Translations under genes and position numbers: made by a program
Notes under the pieces: generated by a model
Seen by the model: the letters and a program-made list of their open reading frames with translations, nothing else
Databases searched by the model: none
What the model was told of the DNA's origin: nothing
From: Hirudinaria manillensis
Taxonomy: Eukaryota; Annelida; Clitellata; Hirudinida; Hirudinidae
NCBI GenBank assembly: GCA_034509925.1
Contig: CM067530.1
Location: 2,935,001-2,999,000 of the forward strand
Direction: 5' to 3'
Length of the DNA: 64,000 nucleotides
In this document: positions 1 to 12,600 of the stretch, in pieces
How the letters are laid out: each line of letters opens with the position of its first letter
Position numbering within the stretch: position 1 is the first letter of the stretch

Positions 1-63
1 AGACAATAGGCAACAGTCTATACGTCATTATTTACACATCGTCCAAGCAAAACAATAACAGCC

Positions 64-321
64 GTGGAAGGGAGACGATCACGTGATCATTCCGCTGTTT
101 TCCATCCAATCGATGACTACGAGGATGGCGATCATGACGCTGGGGATTATGACGATGACGACGACGATAATGATGATGATGAAGATAATGATGATGATGA
201 TGATGACGATATCGATGACGATGATGACGATGACAAGACGTTGATGTCGATGGTGATGACGATATCGATGACGATGATAACGATGATAAAAAGTTGATGA
301 TGATGATGACGATGATGATGA
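64..321. repeat. GAT/GAC-rich trinucleotide low-complexity tract
   Basis: A degenerate run of GAT, GAC and GAA triplets. All six frames give homopolymeric Asp, Met or Ile/Val strings, which are translation artefacts of the repeat and not a gene. A second tract of the same composition follows at 388-549. Confidence 0.9.
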
Positions 322-387
322 TCATCTAGTAATAATGACCACGATTTATTGTTTTAATTAGAATTTAAGAAGCTTTATAATCGCAAA

Positions 388-549
388 TGTTGATGATGAT
401 GATGATGACTATGATGATGATGATGACGACGATGATGATGATGACGACGATGATGATGATGACGATGACTATGATGATGATGATAATGATGACGACGATG
501 ATGATGACGATGACTATGATGATGATGATGATGACGACGACGATGACGA
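388..549. repeat. second GAT/GAC trinucleotide tract
   Basis: Imperfect (GAT)n/(GAC)n array, interrupted by ACT and AAT triplets. The open frames across it, poly-Met on one strand and poly-Ile/Val on the other, come only from the lack of stop triplets in the repeat. Confidence 0.9.
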
Positions 550-663
550 CCCACACGGAAAAGACAACATTGGGTCTATGGAGACATATTGATCTCCAAT
601 CAGCCTGAACGTCCTCCACGTTATTTATGTTATTGGCGATGACGACGACGACGATGATGATGA

Positions 664-808
<145 letters not shown>

Positions 809-1156
809 CATGACGACGACGACGATGATGATGTCAAGCAAGTGATTCACAGTATATTCTCCGCGTGACTCACCATCAACATCACGTGATCCAGGCCATT
901 TTTTTTTCTTGTAACGTGAGGACGAAAAGAATCGAATAGTTACTTAGCTTCTCGAGGACCGAAACGTGGCTGATGTGACATCCAAGATGACTATAATCAT
1001 CGTCTGCGTCCTCATCGCCGTCGTCGTCATCATCATCACAATCATCATCGTCAACATCATCTGTCAGCAACATCCTATCACCATCGTCGTAGTTGTCGTC
1101 TACGCCATCAATTTCTGATTCTCATCCCCGGGGCCACTCCACGAACCACTGGTGCT

Positions 1157-1315
1157 GTAACACGACTACGTGTAACATCATTTCAGTGTAACACTGTTAC
1201 GTGTAACACCGTTACAGTTTAATTTAATTACATGTATCATCGTTACACTCTAATATAATTACATGTAACACCATTACGGTGTAATATAATTACAAGTAAT
1301 ACCATTGAAGTGTAA
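1157..1315. repeat. diverged 31-bp minisatellite
   Basis: About five degenerate copies of a 31-bp unit with core TGTAACACCGTTACA followed by an AT-rich TAATATAATTACA. The core is nearly self-complementary (GTGTAAC facing GTTACAC), so each unit could form a small hairpin. No coding potential. Confidence 0.7.
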
Positions 1316-2842
1316 CATCTTTCTCTCCACATCGCTTGGGGGTCGCGAAAGCAAGAAAAGTGTTTGTGAACCTACAATTCATTCCATCGTTTCAAAAGCG
1401 GATCTTGACGGAGAAGGATGCATTGCGGATGGAGCGGGAACTGATGAATTGCCAGTGAATTATGAATATCTGGATTGATGGATGGATGAGGAAACGGATG
1501 AATTAGTGAAAGAGTGAGTGAGTGAGTGAATGAATGAATGAATAAAGGGATGGATAGATGGATAAATTAATGGATAAATAGCTGAATGAATATAACAATA
1601 ACGTGATAATATGCACGGACGGATAGATACGCAAAGAACGGATTGATAAGACTCGAGATGAAACATTGGACGCACGCATGCATCATTTGTGAATGTTGGG
1701 AGGTGCTTCGATGACGCTGACAGCGATGGCATTTGACTCGAAAAGAAAAATATTTATGAAATAAATAAAAATAAAATATAAATAAAATATAAAAAAATTC
1801 GCAGGTTCTAAGAGTAGGGGTGATGGTGTGAGTGAATGAGCAGGGGAGAGAAAAAAAATGGCCAACGCTGCAGGTTTATTGACGGTGCTGGTGACGAGAT
1901 GAGGCCGACGACTACGAAGAGGATGCTTCCGTTTCTTTATTTTTCTTTTCCAGCATTTTTCACGAAATTAAAATTTTAAATTCTGGAATAATTTCGCAAG
2001 AAATATGGAATATTCTTCCCCCCCTCTTCCTCCACTATCCCTGTTTTTGTCTTTCCATGTCTGTAAGTCCGTCCGTCTGTCACCTTTCGCTCTTTTTTTT
2101 ATTATTTTCCCGGAATTTAAATTTTGGCAGGTTTGGAGTTGTTTTTATTCCATAGGAATCCGCGTCAGTTGGACGTGTTTTAGAGTTAAACGTGTCGTCT
2201 CTGTTGTCATTGATAATAATAATGATGCTGGTGATGATGATGATGCTCCCGATGTGGGTGGCGATGATGATGATGATAATGCTCTTGGTGATGGTAGCGG
2301 CGACGACGACGTCGGAGAATTGAATTGTTGCTGCGTTTGTTTTCCTGCCTTGGAACGATGTGAGGAGAGAAGTCCAGAGTTGCATTCAATCGAATTGAAG
2401 AGAGAGAAGAGCCATAAATAGCAGGCCGGGAAAGTCCATTTGCAAGTTAGAGGGGTGTGTGAGTCGAGCTCCCCACTCTCCCTCACCCTCCCCAGTCTGA
2501 TGGGAGGATGCCGTTACCCCCTCTCCGTACCCAGTTTACCACCCTGTGAACATGTTCTTGAGGCAAAAACGGATAACGTCGTTTCGATGTTTCAATCGAT
2601 AAAATCACGGAATAGTTGGAGCGTTAAAAAAAGTTAGAAGTTAATCTCGTTAATCTGGCGATTAATTCGATTAATCCGTCGATTAATCGAGGAGGAGTAT
2701 CAGCGGTTGATTTCAGAGAGGCAGCTGCCACGGGATCGAATGAATACTTAATGAAACTTCCATTTACATCAGCCTGGACAAGATGTAGGAACAAAAAAGG
2801 AAAAAAACTTCTGCAATGTTTTAAAGAGAAATAATAATAATA

Positions 2843-2874
<32 letters not shown>

Positions 2875-5800
2875 TAATAATAATATTAGGGGATCGCCAC
2901 CACCTTCAGTCCATGGTACCCATGCATCAACCCCACGCTAGCGAATCTCTCCGTCGTCGTCAGGTTTTGAACCCGAAGGCTTGAGCCTACGTCGGAGTGG
3001 CGAGAATTCGAGCCTGGAAAATAGGCATCCAGGACAGAACAGGCGTGCTGTAGAATCTCCTCAGGGTTTTCCGAATTAAGATTTAGAGCCGGGGTCGTCT
3101 CAAATTTAAGGCTTGTATATGGGAGGTGGCGATTGGAGGCATTTCGAAGGCCTGGACCGGGTTGAGCCCTTTTTAAGACGGGGTATTGAGGCTTCTATTA
3201 ATACTTATTACAGTCTATAGAGAACATGGTTACTTTGGTTACGTGGGGCATTGACCAGGTTTTGCCTATTCTACCCACTGCTACCTGCTTCCCCCAACCT
3301 CTCACCCACCCCCTCCAAGGCCCGACGGTCAAACGAACGAGGAAGACGACGACGATGATGACAGATGGACGGTCGGAATATGTCTTTCCTAATTAACAAT
3401 TTGGCGTCTCCGAAATCGCATGAAAATTTTCCCAGAAAGACTCCGCTGGAGGAGAAAGAGGAGGAATTTTTCTACTTTCATTTGTCGGGAAAAAGAATTT
3501 ATTTATCATCGCGGAAGGATATCTCGACCCATCCTCCGGGTTTTTCCAATTTCATACGCCTCTGAGGTATTCCCTAAAATATCCCTCCCTTAGCGGGGTT
3601 TCCCGGGCTTCATTTAGAGGAACGGCGTCGTTAGAAGATCCTCTGGAATTTCCCCGTTCCGTTTATTGGGAAAACATCCCCATGGCTCGTTTCATCCTCA
3701 AGATGTACAACACCAGAGGGTACATCAAGGAATCAATGATTTATGCCTCCATATTCCGTCTTACCGATTGTTCGAGATATCTTTTCCCGCCCCTCGAGCT
3801 AGGGTTATGACGGACAGCAGCAGTGCTGGTCCATGAATAATTGCAGGAATTATTTTCGTTGTTGATGTTGCTGTTGTCGTTGTTGTTGTTATGAATGAGT
3901 TTTTTTGCGGAATATTAAGATCTATTGCTGAGTTAAATCAAAATTGAGCAACGAACGTTTCGTAGATCCAACAACCACGTTGTCGCTATCATCGTTACCA
4001 TGGCAACCATCATCGTCATCGTCGTCGTCACCGGTACTATAATCCAGGAGATAATGCGATAACAGAACGGACATGGCGATTGAAACTCTCAAGACAACAA
4101 GATCAACAATAACAATAACATCATCATCATCATCAACAGGGACGACGACAACAGCAGCAATAACAACTAACCTCATTTCGTCAGTTGACAGATTGATTGA
4201 CAGCGTCTCAATCAAACAAGAGAGCTCAATCAGTTATTTACTTTTTAAAAAATGCGAGACTTCTCTCTTCTCTCTCTGCGACGTCATCAATCCATTTCCA
4301 TCGGAATCCGGAATCCGAGGTGGTCCGAGTACCCCCTACCGGTCGGGCTCTCCGGCCCCGGTTGATGTGATGAGGACGATAACGACGACGGTGACTACAA
4401 AAGCGTCAGTAGCTCGAGCAGCAAGGGCGTCGGTAATCGCTTCCGATAAAGTGTTTTTGTCGTTTTCGGGAGAGAAAATTTTTTTAAGTCCAGCTCAGAT
4501 GGAAGAGACATGCATCAGACTCTCTGTCCGTCCGTCCGTCCATCCTTAAGCAAATGAAACCGACCTCCGCCACGTACTGTACAAAGCGTGCACACAATAT
4601 TGCCTGCACGAGTTCGCAAACGCCCTCTCGTGCGACCGTTCGCAACACCTACGTCGGATTGTCTGAACGTTCGACAACGACGACGACGACTACAAACACG
4701 ACAACGACACTCATAGACACGCAACAATACCCACAGACTCGCAACAATACCCATAGGCTCGAGCAAGCGTACGAGCATACGGAGAGGTTTGATTTAGGAT
4801 TACCGATTAGATCGGCCACTAGATTGTGACGTCAGCGTTCTTTAATAACGGCAGCAATTTTCAGATCGTCGCGGGTTTCGAACGTCTGCCAGTCACATCC
4901 CTGACGTGATGTCATGAGTGACGTGGATGGGAATGTTTTCATCCGGAGAGGCCATAAGCAATCGCTTTCGGTCACTTCTCGATCGAAAGCAACGACGACG
5001 ACAATGCCAGCAACAACTGCTACATCCGACAACTGGTTGTAAGGATGGGGGACCCCCAACCATGTGGTTCCGAGATGGGGTCTGAGTCTGGCGATATTTG
5101 GCCGGATTTAAAAATAAGTGAAGCATGTGAAATTTCTGCCATCAACTCCGGGCGACCGATGGCTAGTCTAGGCCCCAATGTACGTCCCCCAAAATACTCT
5201 GGATTCGGTCATGAACACATATCGCTAGCGATAGCAAATGACAACAACAATAAAAACAACAACAAGAGCAATAGCAACAACATCAACAACGGCATATACA
5301 AAAGCAATACCATCAATAGTCATCATCATCAACAACAACAACAACAAAAGACAACTTATCGCAGAACTCTGCAGGATGGAAGAGAGATGCCTTAACCTGG
5401 ATCCTATCAGTAGGATGGCGGACCACGATTCCTTGAGGAATTCACGGTCAGAGCGTGATAAAGAGATGTCACCCTTGCTGTCCTCAAGTCATAAATCATC
5501 AAGTAACAAACGTTCATTCATTCATTTTATTCTATTATTACTGTTATTATTATTTATTTATTTAAATATTTAATTTCTATAATAAATAATTGTTCAAGCG
5601 GGATTTAATGATATCTTTTCTTCTTTCTTTTAATAAGCGCGTCCGTAGTTACACCTGGAATAACAGAACCACGTGGTCGGAACTATTGTGTCTGACATCT
5701 AGCGAATAAATCATTAAAAAAAATAAATAACGCCCAAAAATGTATTCAAACATTCCCTAGGTGTCCGACACATCAAGCCTATTATCGCCCACACGTGTTT

Positions 5801-6698
5801 CTTTCAAATATAATTATTATTTACTCGATTAAACACAAGCAAATCGTTCGACTTGAAAAGTGAGCTCCTAATAAATGACTTCTTTACTTATTAATAATTT
5901 AAATAATTGCATTAATATTAAATAATGTGTTTAAAATATGAAAAGGAAATTCAAATTCGAAATTTACTTGTTGGAATTGGATATCCATTCATTTCGTAAA
6001 CAGATTAAACATAATAAACTTCTCTTTTCCAAACCACCTGGAGCACGACGCACACATTTCGAAAGCACTTTAGGGACGTCATCAATAATTCTTAGCACTG
6101 CCACAGGCTCTTGAGAGTCAAAGATAACACGGACTGACACTAATCCCTTCTAATCCTGATCCATTCCCGGCCTGACCAATCAACTATCACACTTGACCGA
6201 TGGCCGGCAGTAGGTGGCGCATTACCGCACTTAAAGACCCCTAATAGGTGCACAAGATGGCGTGATTTTTAGAACCGAAAGACCATTTTTATGAGAAGCT
6301 GCATAGAAAATATTCTATGTCTGCCTGCAACAATCCACGTGACACTATTTTCGGAGTCGTAATCAAGTGCTACATAAAGTTTCGAAACAGAGAGTGGCGA
6401 AAGAGAGGGTATTTCTGCGACATTTTTGTCAATTTTCTCTTATTTTGTCTTTTAATCACTCGGTTGTTGCTTAAATCAAACAATTACGGACGTGTCTCAT
6501 AAATCTGGCTTTTATTAGTACTCATAATAAGACGGATAACGATATTATCATATCATCATATTATGTAACAATTAGTCTAGCTATCATAATTACCAACGTG
6601 AATTGTAATAATGAGTGGTATTATTATTTATTATTATAATATTAATAAATTCCATATTTTTCTGGAATATATCCAATTTTCTCGGGATTCTTTTCTTC
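1316..6698. other. gene-free stretch, simple-sequence rich
   Basis: No spliced or unspliced coding model could be supported. The longest open frames (138 codons at 2005-2421 and 158 codons at 4073-4549) read through triplet repeats or biased DNA and resemble no family I know. The stretch contains short AAT and CAA arrays (2830-2885, 5237-5350), a TCC/GTCC patch near 4530, and a 14-bp RFX-like palindrome at 3994. It may hold regulatory DNA or UTR of the minus-strand receptor gene that ends near 6.7-7.1 kb. Confidence 0.5.
3994..4007. promoter_or_regulatory. X-box-like RFX motif
   Basis: GTTACCATGGCAAC matches the RFX consensus GTNRCC-N(0-3)-RGYAAC at every specified position. It lies in gene-free DNA. 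The identical 14-mer recurs at 7484. Without an adjacent ciliary gene or expression data, function is only a possibility. Confidence 0.35.
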
Positions 6699-9600
6699 TC
6701 AGACCAGTCTCTCCTGGTCCAAACCTGGACTTCTTGAGCCATTACAGTCATTGACGAGTTGAGGATAAGTATGACCGTGATGATGATGATGAGGAGTAGG
6801 ATGATGGTGAAGAAGAAGATGACGACGACGATGACGTTGACTCAGTTGCGGCCGATCATCCGCGGGCAGGTGTCCGTCGTCCAAAGTCTGGTCTGAAGAA
6901 AGATCCTGGTAAGTCTGAGAGGAATCGACGCAAGACGCTGCTGCTTCAACCTGTGGAGCGGCAGGCGTCGCCGCTGGAAAGCAGCGAACGTTTGAAATGC
7001 AGTTGGTCGTCGTCGTCATGGAGAGACGAGGCTCTTTCCAGAGACTGAAAAGGCATGATGACGATGACGAAGAAGATGACGATGACGACGAGGAAGAAGA
7101 AGATGATGATGACAACGACGAGGGGAGTACTAGGTGACTGTGAAGATGGTACCGACAGCCTGTGAAATTTCTCTCCCCAAGTACTTTAGAATCCGTCCAA
7201 TCACCTGCCGGGACTTTGAACGACGCTTCGCCCCCAAGTTCTAGGGATGTGCGATTTTAAAGATAAATAAATGATTTAAACAGTTAATAAAATCTGTCAG
7301 TACCCGCCACTTTCATTAATTTGTTTATAAATTTTTGTCAATCATAAAATTTTAAATTATTAACTAAAATATTAAAAAACATGTAATAAAATATAAACAT
7401 ACTCAAAAAAGGAATAAACTTGTTAGAAAGAGAGTAGAAACCGATTGTTTACCAAGTTGTTTACGCGACGAATTCCAGTCCGAGTTACCATGGCAACAGC
7501 GTCCGAAGATCTTGGTTGCCGTGGTGACAGCGTTCGAGATGTTGTCAGGGTGCGGATGGATCCTATGGGCGGGGTTGAACTTTGAACCGCCAATCGAGCA
7601 AATGAGTGCTAATCGATTAATTATTTATGAATTATTAGTTGGAATTTAAATTTTTAATTCTTAAATTATTTATTATTAAGATAAATGTTCATAATAATTT
7701 TATGAGAATTTCATTAAAGTTTGATAAATACTTGTTTTAATTTGTGATAGACCAAGAATGATAATCACAAGAACAACAATAATAACAATAACGATGTTTG
7801 ATATTTTTATGTAAATTGATATTTATTCCGTTTATTTGGTCTCTTATGTTAAATTTATGTTGAGGTTGTTTGTGTATGTTTGTGATGAATTTGTTCATTT
7901 ACATTTAATGCACAATTAAATTTAATCCAATTTAATGCGTAATTAACTCATAATTTAACCTGTAATTTAACTCATTTTCCTGTTTCAACAATAATTCAAC
8001 GTCGCTGTAAATCAACCACTGATTGTCAATCAAGCACCTTCATAACTTCAATCAGAAAGGAACCTGCACTAGAATTCAAGGTCGTGAACTCTGGCAGCTT
8101 GAGGTCATGAACTGAATGACCTTGGTAGTATTTGCTGTCGTCAACCGAGCCATAATGGTTGCTTGTTTGACCTGAATTGAACTCACCTGGACGCTCCGTA
8201 GCCTGTAGGCATATGGAGTTGCTTCTGAAGGTGAAAAATATTTTATTGGAAATGTAAAATCCCGTTATGATAATTTGGCTTTAATTTATTCGTTTAACTG
8301 TTTTTAATTATCAATAAATAATGATGATTTGCATAAATTATGATAATTATGCTAATTATGACGATTATGATAGTGATATTTTATTCAAATATTCAAATTA
8401 AAATTGAATGACATCAGACCTTTTTGCCACCATCAGTCCTGCGCACAATATGAAAATTCCCACAGCCAGGGTAAGAATCGAGATGATGACCAATGAGAGG
8501 CCTGCAAAATAAGGGGTGAAAGTCCAAGCCCCGCTTGAAGAGCCACTGATTTAATTAATCTATTTCTATTAATAAGTTATATATTATTAATAATTGTAAT
8601 TAAAGTTATATATTAATAAGTTAAATAATAAGTTATTTTGTTATCGTAGATTAATAAACATTGTAATTAATTATCTAATTAATTGTATTTGTTAAGTAAA
8701 CATTTAAATCCACTTAAAATTATATTAAAATTATCTTGAAATACCGTATGAGAGAATCGTAGTGGCTGAGCCTTTAACTGTATTTGTGCCAGTTGGCACC
8801 AGGTCACGATGACCTATTTTTAATTCGTTTTTAGAAAATTTACAATACATAATTATATTACAAGTATATAAATAGAATTAAATAAACTAGCAATAAATTA
8901 TGTTAATTGTTTACAATAAACTTATTACGTCAATAATTCAACGAAACAATTCCTAAAATCACAAAAATTAAATTCTTTCTCACAACACAAAAAAAAAAAA
9001 ACCGAACAAAAATAGATTAAAATTCACCATTGAAAGTGCAGTTAATGGCTACTGAGGACCAAGTATTTCCTTTGCAGATCAGTTCGTGACTGGCGGAAGT
9101 GTTGGTGCACGTGACCAGTGACGTCACGTGGGAAGTTCTCTTCCATTGTAGGAACTGAGTGGATTTCATGTCCGGACAGCCCAAAACTGGAAAATTTAGG
9201 TAGGAGTGACGGAGTGACTGAGTGAGTGAGTGGGCGAGTGAATGAATGAGTGAGCGAACAAACAAACAAGCAAACAAACAATACAATACAGACAGTCAAA
9301 CAAACAATACAATACAAACAGTCAAACAAACAATACAATACAAACAGTCAAACAAACAATACAATACAAACAGTCAAACAAACAATACAATACAAACAGT
9401 CAAACAAACAATGCAATACAAACAGTCAAACAAACAATACAATACAAACAGTCAAACAAAAGGACGGACAAATGAACGAAAGTCGCATTAAATATCGTGT
9501 GCGAGCGCGCGGACGTCGGAGAGGGAAATACGAGTCGTAAACAGGAGGAGAGTGTCAGCTCCTAATTAATTAGCCTCGCCACGGCCAGGCCCGGCCACCA

Positions 9601-12600
9601 CGGGATCGAGATTTACGCACCGGGCCGACCAAACGGTCTCATCGAATGGCTATTTCCAGGCCATTATTGAAGTTTATTGTGCAACAATTCCTCACATATT
9701 TTCCCGCTCTTTTCCACAGCTTTTCGATGACATAAACCAATCAGAAATGACATCGGCTGTCAACCAATCAGCCTTCGTTTTGTGTGACGGTTGGATTTAT
9801 TATGTTATATTCATTTGTACAAGCTTCAGTAATAAATTAATTCTGCAATTACTGCTGGATTAATTAATTAATATTATTAAATAATAAATAAAGTATAATT
9901 AATTATTATTAATTAATTACTTAATGTTAAAATGTATTAATTATGTTGATTAAAAAGTATGCTAATTAAATGCTGCAGGTGAGTGCGACATTGAGCTGAT
10001 CTCGGACAAAAGAAATATTTCAAACAGAATTTTCAGGAAAATTCTCTCCAGGAGGTTTTAATATGCAACGAATATATCGTCGTCGACTTTTGCTTTTAAT
10101 ATTCCAGATTTGATATTTAAGTCAATATTCATCGAAATTCCTGAGGCAAGACAAATCTACTTGCGAACCATAGCATCGAAATTCTCTCAACAACACAACA
10201 GCAAGGACATTAATAAATATGAAACGATCACCTTTTCAAATTCAAATCGCAATGAGAGGGACAGGTCCACGCAGGGCCCATCCAGGGCTCCCAAAAGCCC
10301 CCCAAAAGTGAGTTGGAAGGGAGATCAACCTCCTCGCTAAGAACTCACTAACAAGCTCGCAACATCGCATGCAAACAGGGTCACCATCCATCATCTTGTA
10401 GGGAGGAAAGGGCCCTCGTGTCGCGAGAGGATGATATGACAACGTGCGACTCGCTACACAATGACTCCACGATAAGGACGTAAATAGGCGACCCGAGCTC
10501 GAAAGCTCGGAGTTCAACTCCAGGCGCGAGATTTATGGCGTCTTAAAATATTCTCCAGAACCGAGTGACGTTTTGACAGACTTTATGCCGTCGTCTTCGT
10601 CGAAAGTCGTCATCATCAGCATCATCATCATCACCGTCGTCGTCGTAGTCGTCATCGTCATCGTCACATTGAATGTAACGTGCCAAACGTCGTCACCGAC
10701 AAGAGCTCGTGCCAGAGTATAAATAATCACCACTTAAAGGTCCCACCCATCTTTCACTTCCGTTGACGTCTTTCGACAATGGCGATGATGATGACTGCGA
10801 CGACAGCGAAGATGACGACGACGACGATGATGACGACGACGATGACAACTAAGGTCTCGCGGGAAAAATCCACACTTTTCGTCGCCAAGCCAACAGCCAG
10901 CTGACCGATTTCAATATCTGCCCGGAGGAAAATAAACTGCCAAAAACCCAAAACAAGTCCTTTCTTATCCGGTGTCCCGACCATTTGAGCAAAGCCGCTT
11001 TGAAAATGTTGGTTTAACATGTCGACCGGCGTCAACTCTTGTCCTGACCGATTAAATTGAAATGGAAATCGAAACCGAAAGAGAGATTTCCGAGGAGGGA
11101 AAACGAGAAGAGAAAGAAACAAATAAAGAGTTGGAGAGAGACGATGAATGTCTGTGTTAATCGCTGTCACGTGATATGTTTTCTCGACCAATTGATGAGC
11201 AGGGTCGGTTGTGTGCTTTTGCGCTCCGTCGGATTTTATAGCGATGCTCAACTTTTGCGGACTCTCAACAGATTTATACGCTCGCAGCAGTCAGATGTCG
11301 CTCGTTCCCTGCCGTCAGCATCATCATCATCATAGTCATCATCATCGTAGTCGTCGTCGTCACTATCATCGTCGTCCTCACCGCCGCATTTCAATAGATT
11401 CCTCTCCAATTCAGGCGATAATTATTCACGACCGAAAAAAAAAACGCACCATCTCCGTCCGCCATCAAAAAAAAAAAAAAAACAAAACAAAAACAAACGT
11501 ACAAAAACAACATCCGGGATTCTCGTATGCGCACGCGCACTCCACGAGCGCACTGCGTATCCACGGAGACGCGTCCATTAATATCCTTCTCTTTCGACTA
11601 CAGCGGGCCGAATGAGACGAAACTGGAGGTGGATTTGGAAGTAAAAAGTTTAAAAGAAGCGATTATCTGTCTAAGAGCAGGTCCATGTCCGAAGTGACTG
11701 ATTGCCAGCTGATTGGTCGCGGTTGATTGAACGATTGTAAGAGAATGGATGAAGGAGGATGAGGAGGACGGAGAGATGGAGCGAAAGATGGAGGGATAGA
11801 AGGAAGGAAGGATGGATGGATGGAAGGATGGAGGTTCGTTCCGTGGAAGAGATGATTGATTCTTCGATTGACACCTGAGAACTGAGAGGATTACGATGAC
11901 TGGTTGGTCAGTGATTGGTACACGGTGATTGATTGGATTTGATTGGCTGGTTGTATGAGTGAGTGAATGAGTAAGTGAGTAGATGAGATAGTGGGTGATG
12001 AGTGAGTTTTAACCATTAAATTGTTTTTTTTTGTATTTTAAATTATGTCCATTTTCAGACAAGAAATGTGCATAGTATTAGTGACCCAAGCAATCTGTTA
12101 TCGAGGCAGTTATGACAAACAGCCAGTCATTGAATCAATTTGACATCCAATTAACAATAGCCTATATATATATAATATCTATATAATATAATTCATTGAT
12201 TTAACTTTGCATTTAAATAATTGCATAGAAAGCAGTCAACAACAATAATAATAATGAAAATAAGTGACTAATGGCTTACCTCTGTACTCCAACAGAAAGT
12301 GAGGTCTGTTCGTGAGGGCATCAAGCCCTCTGTTGGGCAAAACGATTTCAATTCGGTGACCCAACGATGTGTGAACCACTGTCCCGCCATCACAAGAGGT
12401 CATGTTGGTGACCTGAACTTTGCCCAGGTAACTTCCGCCCTGCGAAGGTGGGAATTGTGATTCGATGTAATGGACGAGGATGTAAATATGTGGTTCTACT
12501 TTTAAATCTAATTTAATTGTATTATTTACATAATTAATATTTAATATTATGCATTGGTAATTTTTAGCCTTAACTACGAACATTATGCAAATACTAATAT

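Noticed and set aside
9246..9540. Overlapping 81- and 96-codon Gln/Thr-rich frames
   Set aside because: They arise from the 26-bp minisatellite, which stays open in several phases; they lie in an intron on the opposite strand.
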